A stretch of 64,000 bases of DNA from Thaumasiovibrio subtropicus. Lineage in GTDB: Bacteria > Pseudomonadota > Gammaproteobacteria > Enterobacterales > Vibrionaceae. The notes under the pieces are model-generated. The model had not been told where the DNA came from and did no database searches. It saw only the letters and a list, made by a program, of their open reading frames with translations. The position numbers and the translations under genes are program-made. The stretch is from NCBI RefSeq assembly GCF_019703835.1, contig NZ_AP023054.1, positions 620,001-684,000 of the forward strand, read 5' to 3'. Every line of letters starts with the position of its first letter. The first letter of the stretch is position 1. Below, piece after piece: positions 60,424 through 64,000 of the stretch.

Positions 60424-60951
60424 ATGAGCAAGCAAGAACTTGTTGTAGTCGGCAAGCTAGGTGCTACTTATGGTATCCGCGGCTGGCTCAAGATTTTTTC
60501 CTACACAGAAGAAGCCGAAAACATTTTTAGCTACACACCATGGTTCATTCATGTGCATGGTGAGTGGAAAACGTTTTCTGTTGAAAGCTGGAAACGTCAC
60601 AATCAGGGCTGGATAGTGAAGTTGGATAACATTGAGATTCGAGAAGAAGCTCAGGTGTTTACTAACGCTGAAATCGCTGTTCCTGCGGATGCATTACCTG
60701 CGCTATCTGATGATGAGTTTTATCATCGTGAGTTGGTTGGGATGAAGGTGGTAACCTCACAAGGTTATGACTTGGGCAAAGTGACCGATGTACTGGAAAC
60801 TGGCTCAAATGATGTATTGGTAGTTAAAGCTAACCTGAAAGACGCTTTTGGCCAAAAGGAACGCTTAATCCCGTTCCTCGATGAGCAGGTCATCAAGTCG
60901 ATTGATCGCGCTGCTCAACGGATCGAAGTTGACTGGGATCCTGGATTCTAA
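60424..60951 (+). CDS. rimM: 16S rRNA processing / 30S maturation factor RimM
   Basis: A 175-residue protein that binds S19 during maturation of the 30S head. The N-terminal RimM domain has [20 protein letters not shown]. The C-terminal PRC barrel has [22 protein letters not shown] and ends in IEVDWDPGF, the E. coli-type terminus. I chose the ATG at 60424 (MSKQEL) with GGGA just upstream; an in-frame ATG three codons earlier would leave the ribosome-binding site inside the gene. Confidence 0.96.
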   Translation: MSKQELVVVGKLGATYGIRGWLKIFSYTEEAENIFSYTPWFIHVHGEWKTFSVESWKRHNQGWIVKLDNIEIREEAQVFTNAEIAVPADALPALSDDEFYHRELVGMKVVTSQGYDLGKVTDVLETGSNDVLVVKANLKDAFGQKERLIPFLDEQVIKSIDRAAQRIEVDWDPGF

Positions 60952-60972
60952 CCCTAGTAAAGGAACGAACAG

Positions 60973-61728
60973 ATGAAGGTTGGCGTTGTAAGCCTGTTTC
61001 CGGAGATGTTCGATACCATTACTAATTTTGGGGTGACGGGCCAGGCGGTAAAAAAAGGCCTTTTGTCATTGGATGTTTGGAATCCTCGTGATTTCACCCA
61101 TGACAAACACCGTACGGTTGATGATAAACCTTATGGTGGCGGACCTGGAATGCTAATGATGGTACAGCCTCTGCGCGATGCCATTCAGACAGCAAAACAG
61201 CATGTAGGCGAAACGGCGAAAGTGATCTACCTTTCTCCTCAAGGACGCAAGCTTGATCAAGCGGGTGTTGAGGAACTCGCCGCGAACGAGAATTTGATTC
61301 TTGTCTGTGGCCGATATGAAGGGATAGATGAGCGCATTATCCAGCAAGAGATTGACGAAGAGTGGTCGATTGGGGATTTTGTGCTGACTGGTGGCGAGCT
61401 ACCAGCCATGACATTAGTTGATGCTGTAGTACGTTTTGTACCCGGTGTCCTTGGTGACATGGCCTCAGCAGAAGAAGACTCTTTTGCTAACGGATTGCTT
61501 GATCATCCTCACTATACTCGTCCTGAAACCTTGGATGGTGAAACTGTTCCTGCAGTCTTACTTTCAGGGAACCATAAGGACATTCGCCGCTGGCGACTCA
61601 AGCAGTCGTTAGGCCGCACTTGGCTACGAAGACCAGAGCTCCTGGAAAACCTAGCTCTGACTGACGATCAGGAATTATTGCTCAGCGAATTTATTCGCGA
61701 ATACCGAGCAGATAATCAATTTAACTAG
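60973..61728 (+). CDS. trmD: tRNA (guanine-37-N1)-methyltransferase TrmD
   Basis: A 251-residue SPOUT-fold enzyme that methylates G37 next to the anticodon and prevents +1 frameshifts. Conserved motifs are [43 protein letters not shown] and the knot segment [15 protein letters not shown]. It sits between rimM and rplS, 21 bases after rimM, in the standard operon. Confidence 0.98.
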   Translation: MKVGVVSLFPEMFDTITNFGVTGQAVKKGLLSLDVWNPRDFTHDKHRTVDDKPYGGGPGMLMMVQPLRDAIQTAKQHVGETAKVIYLSPQGRKLDQAGVEELAANENLILVCGRYEGIDERIIQQEIDEEWSIGDFVLTGGELPAMTLVDAVVRFVPGVLGDMASAEEDSFANGLLDHPHYTRPETLDGETVPAVLLSGNHKDIRRWRLKQSLGRTWLRRPELLENLALTDDQELLLSEFIREYRADNQFN

Positions 61729-61753
61729 TATCAGTTTATTCTAGGGTATAGAA

Positions 61754-62104
61754 ATGAGTAACATCATCAAACAGCTCGAACAAGAGCAAATGAAACAAGA
61801 CATTCCTGCTTTTGCACCTGGTGACACAGTTGTTGTTCAGGTTAAAGTAAAAGAAGGTGAGCGTGAGCGTCTTCAGGCGTTCGAAGGCGTGGTTATCGCT
61901 AAGCGTAACCGTGGTCTGCACTCTGCATTTACCGTTCGTAAGATCTCTAACGGTGAAGGTGTTGAGCGTGCATTCCAAACTCACTCTCCACTAGTTGACA
62001 GCATTACTGTTAAGCGTCGTGGTGCAGTTCGTCGTGCCAAGCTGTACTACCTACGTGAGCGTTCTGGTAAATCAGCACGTATCCGTGAGAAGCTGGCTAA
62101 GTAA
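61754..62104 (+). CDS. rplS: 50S ribosomal protein L19
   Basis: A 116-residue ribosomal protein at the 30S-50S interface. [55 protein letters not shown] and [24 protein letters not shown] match the family. It ends the rpsP operon and is followed by a clear terminator. Confidence 0.98.
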   Translation: MSNIIKQLEQEQMKQDIPAFAPGDTVVVQVKVKEGERERLQAFEGVVIAKRNRGLHSAFTVRKISNGEGVERAFQTHSPLVDSITVKRRGAVRRAKLYYLRERSGKSARIREKLAK

Positions 62105-62131
62105 TCGTTCGCGATTAATTAGTGAGATAGA

Positions 62132-62159
62132 GACCCGCCTCAATGAGGCGGGTTTTTTT
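62132..62159 (+). terminator. Terminator of the rpsP-rplS operon
   Basis: ACCCGCCT-CAATG-AGGCGGGT followed by seven T residues, about 28 bases after rplS. Confidence 0.93.
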
Positions 62160-62175
62160 ATATCTTGGCTTTACA

Positions 62176-62434
62176 TGTACAGCTTGGGTAGCTTTTGGTC
62201 TGCAGGTGCTCAAAAGGTTCTATCGCGATATTCTCATTTTTAATAATTAAAACAGTAGCTTACTTATTTAACCTTTAGGTATGTACAGCATTGTTAGCTT
62301 TTGGACTTCAGTAGGTAAAAACTCGAAAAGCTGCACCTTATAAAAATCACTTAAAAATCAATAGTTTAATCTATGTACTGGTGATGTTCGTGACAGCGTG
62401 CAGCTTTTAGGTGCTCTAGATGCTAAAAGGTGCT
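62176..62434. repeat. Three degenerate hairpin-forming repeats
   Basis: Unit 1 (62176-62218) and unit 2 (62282-62338) both begin TGTACAGC and share GTAGCTTTTGG/TTAGCTTTTGG. Unit 3 (62398-62434) begins GTGCAGCTTTTAGGTGC. Each places CTTTT close to a downstream AAAAG, so each can fold into a small stem. The copies are diverged. This and the terminators are what I see in the 530-base gap 62105-62638; I find no convincing gene there. Confidence 0.5.
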
Positions 62435-62590
62435 TTTATCGGGGTGGTTTAATATAGATAGCGACTGAGAATTTTTACAATCTATAGCTTTAAAGTGGGC
62501 TATTTGGCTGAAGAGTGTGGGGTAGGAGATTAGGCTATACGCTGTTGACTACCAAGAGTGGGTTTAGAAATAGCAAGTAGAGTCGCTAAA

Positions 62591-62616
62591 ATAAGAGCAG
62601 CCAAAGGCTGCTCTTT
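62591..62616 (-). terminator. Terminator of the minus-strand lipoprotein gene
   Basis: AAGAGCAGCC-AAA-GGCTGCTCTT stem just downstream of the minus-strand stop; read on the minus strand it is followed by the T-rich ATTTTAG. Confidence 0.8.
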
Positions 62617-62638
62617 ACTAGTCATTTTCCCACGGGAG

Positions 62639-63976
62639 TTAGTGAGGAAGGTTACCAGTCCAGATGTAGTGACGATCTGTTGTTTGTAGTGCTTCAACGC
62701 TATCAACAACATTATCTGAAACAGTCTCTAAGTTTAGATCGAGCTCACCATCGAAGAACGCAGCGTACTTACCGTTTTGCTCAAAGTTAGCAATGAAAAG
62801 AGATTTGCCGATGTATTGATCTGCAATTTCTGGAGTTGGGCGCACAACAGGCGTTGCAATAGTGCTGTTGTAACCAGAACCCAATACAACGTGTGATAAT
62901 GTGACTTCTTCACCACTTGCATAGGTTACAAATAGTTCTACTAGATCAGCATTGAAATCATTAAGTTCGAACTCAAAAACTTGCGGTGAGTTATTTCTTA
63001 CGTAAAAGGTGTCGATTGAACGATTCGGTACAGTCACATTGCGCTCGTTAGAGAACAATGTCGAACCAAAACTAAACACATTCATGTTGTGATCTTGGTG
63101 TTCAGAGCTCGCAACATCAAATTGACCCATTCCGCCTTCAATTTGAGGGAAAGGAATAAGGGTTTGTAGTGGTGATTGAGTATCTTCAATCGCAGTATTG
63201 GCATTACTGAAGTAAGTGTAGCCATCTACGCGGTAAGAAGCAGAATCCCAATTTGCGAGTGCTTCTGAATTCAAAGTAACACCATCGACATCTTGAAGGC
63301 GATCAGCGTCAAACTTGAAGAACTCTTTGTCACGTAACTCGTCAATAGAAACGAATGCAGCTTGGCGCGGTTCATCATAGCGGTCAGTTGAGACTGTGGT
63401 GTAAACCATAACGCCAGGTAGGTCATTAGTTAGCTCTAGTCGACCCGCTTCGTCTAGTTCCGGGATGGTGTGTAGCCCTGGTAGGTTAGGTAGAGCAAAC
63501 GCGATGTCAATGTAACGAAGCTGCTCGATTTCAGGCTCGTCAATCATTTCAACACAATGTTCGAGAGAAGTGCCTTTGTAATCATCGATGTATAGAGCGG
63601 CATTAGCAGTCACGATCTCTTTTTGGAAAGAGTAAATCGTTTCATTTGCTGCTAACTTGTAGTGAGCTTGGGATGGATTAAGAGTGACATAGTGATGTGC
63701 AGGCACATCTTTGAATGAAATCTCACCATTCGAGTCTGTAGTCAACGTCTTCGCGTAATCACCGTTTTCATCGTGAACGAGTACTTCAAAATCGGAAATG
63801 GCACACTCGAAGTTGCGCTTGTTATGACCATTTACATCTTCAGTTGTTGAAGTCATAACGGTTTTTACCGTCAGAGTATTGTTTACCACTGGTGCCGGAG
63901 ACTCGCTAGTAGACGAGCTATTACAACCCGCCAGTAATGCAGCACCGACAAATAGGGTTAGAGTTTTGATTTTCAT
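62639..63976 (-). CDS. Unrecognised lipoprotein with beta-sandwich-like N-domain
   Basis: A 445-residue protein with signal peptide and lipobox LLAGC (Cys18) followed by a Ser-rich linker, so it is a probable outer-membrane lipoprotein. Residues about 33-125 look like a transthyretin/carboxypeptidase-regulatory-like sandwich (FEVLVHDENGDYAKTLTTDSNGEISFKDVPAHHYVTL). The remainder is acidic, beta-rich and without motifs I recognise. No catalytic signature is seen and no function is claimed. It stands alone, with its own ribosome-binding site (GTGAGGC) and terminator, in the variable space after the rplS operon. Confidence 0.85.
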   Translation of the reverse strand: MKIKTLTLFVGAALLAGCNSSSTSESPAPVVNNTLTVKTVMTSTTEDVNGHNKRNFECAISDFEVLVHDENGDYAKTLTTDSNGEISFKDVPAHHYVTLNPSQAHYKLAANETIYSFQKEIVTANAALYIDDYKGTSLEHCVEMIDEPEIEQLRYIDIAFALPNLPGLHTIPELDEAGRLELTNDLPGVMVYTTVSTDRYDEPRQAAFVSIDELRDKEFFKFDADRLQDVDGVTLNSEALANWDSASYRVDGYTYFSNANTAIEDTQSPLQTLIPFPQIEGGMGQFDVASSEHQDHNMNVFSFGSTLFSNERNVTVPNRSIDTFYVRNNSPQVFEFELNDFNADLVELFVTYASGEEVTLSHVVLGSGYNSTIATPVVRPTPEIADQYIGKSLFIANFEQNGKYAAFFDGELDLNLETVSDNVVDSVEALQTTDRHYIWTGNLPH

Positions 63977-64000
63977 TGTAGCCTCACTGATTAGTTTTAC

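Overview
The window looks like a core chromosomal segment of a gammaproteobacterium of the family Vibrionaceae. This rests on gene order recognised from memory: lepA-lepB-rnc-era-recO-pdxJ-acpS; barA divergent from rlmD-relA-mazG-pyrG-eno-ftsB-ispDF-truD-surE-pcm-nlpD-rpoS; mutS; cinA/pncC-recA-recX-alaS-lysC-csrA; a tRNA-Ser/tRNA-Arg array; oadGAB; gshA-luxS; ffh; and rpsP-rimM-trmD-rplS. The proteins read as close relatives of Vibrio and E. coli counterparts. The genus cannot be fixed by eye. I see no phage, IS element, integron, CRISPR array or rRNA operon.

Layout. 1-6.3 kb: the tail of a probable rseC, then the translation/secretion/RNA-processing operon lepA to acpS, closed by a bidirectional terminator shared with barA. 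6.3-9.1 kb: the hybrid kinase BarA on the minus strand. 9.2-23.5 kb: a long plus-strand run from rlmD to rpoS. Here the 3' end of eno and its terminator are present three times in tandem (16.8-17.4 kb). 23.5-26.1 kb: mutS on the minus strand. 26.1-37.3 kb: an accessory interval between mutS and pncC. It holds a five-gene locus (YqiJ-like membrane OB-fold protein, long flotillin, 1620-residue AAA+ 'DNA repair ATPase', single-HKD phospholipase-D-fold protein, TelA-like protein) and then an orphan solute-binding protein. 37.3-43.9 kb: pncC, SOS-controlled recA-recX, alaS, aspartate kinase and csrA. 44.0-45.3 kb: ten tRNA genes, two Ser(GCT) and eight Arg(ACG), the Arg genes alternating between two acceptor-stem variants. 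45.7-48.9 kb: the oxaloacetate decarboxylase Na+ pump. 49-58.5 kb: a quinone-oxidoreductase-like protein, YqaA, an M16 protease lipoprotein, gshA, an SLT-like lipoprotein, luxS, and the minus-strand CNNM/CorC-like and YpjD genes. 58.6-62.2 kb: ffh and the rpsP operon. 62.2-64 kb: a gap with degenerate hairpin repeats, and an unrecognised lipoprotein on the minus strand.

How the genes fit together. Much of the window is translation and RNA maintenance (LepA, RNase III, Era, RlmD, TruD, AlaS, RimM, TrmD, L19, S16, tRNAs). A second theme is global regulation: RelA, RpoS, CsrA, BarA (which acts on the Csr system in relatives) and LuxS. DNA repair is represented by RecO, MutS, RecA and RecX. The best candidate for an under-described system is the flotillin/AAA+/PLD/TelA locus. 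Its parts suggest a membrane-scaffolded stress or defence complex, but no partner or trigger can be read from the sequence. The tandem eno tails are the most unusual DNA-level structure.
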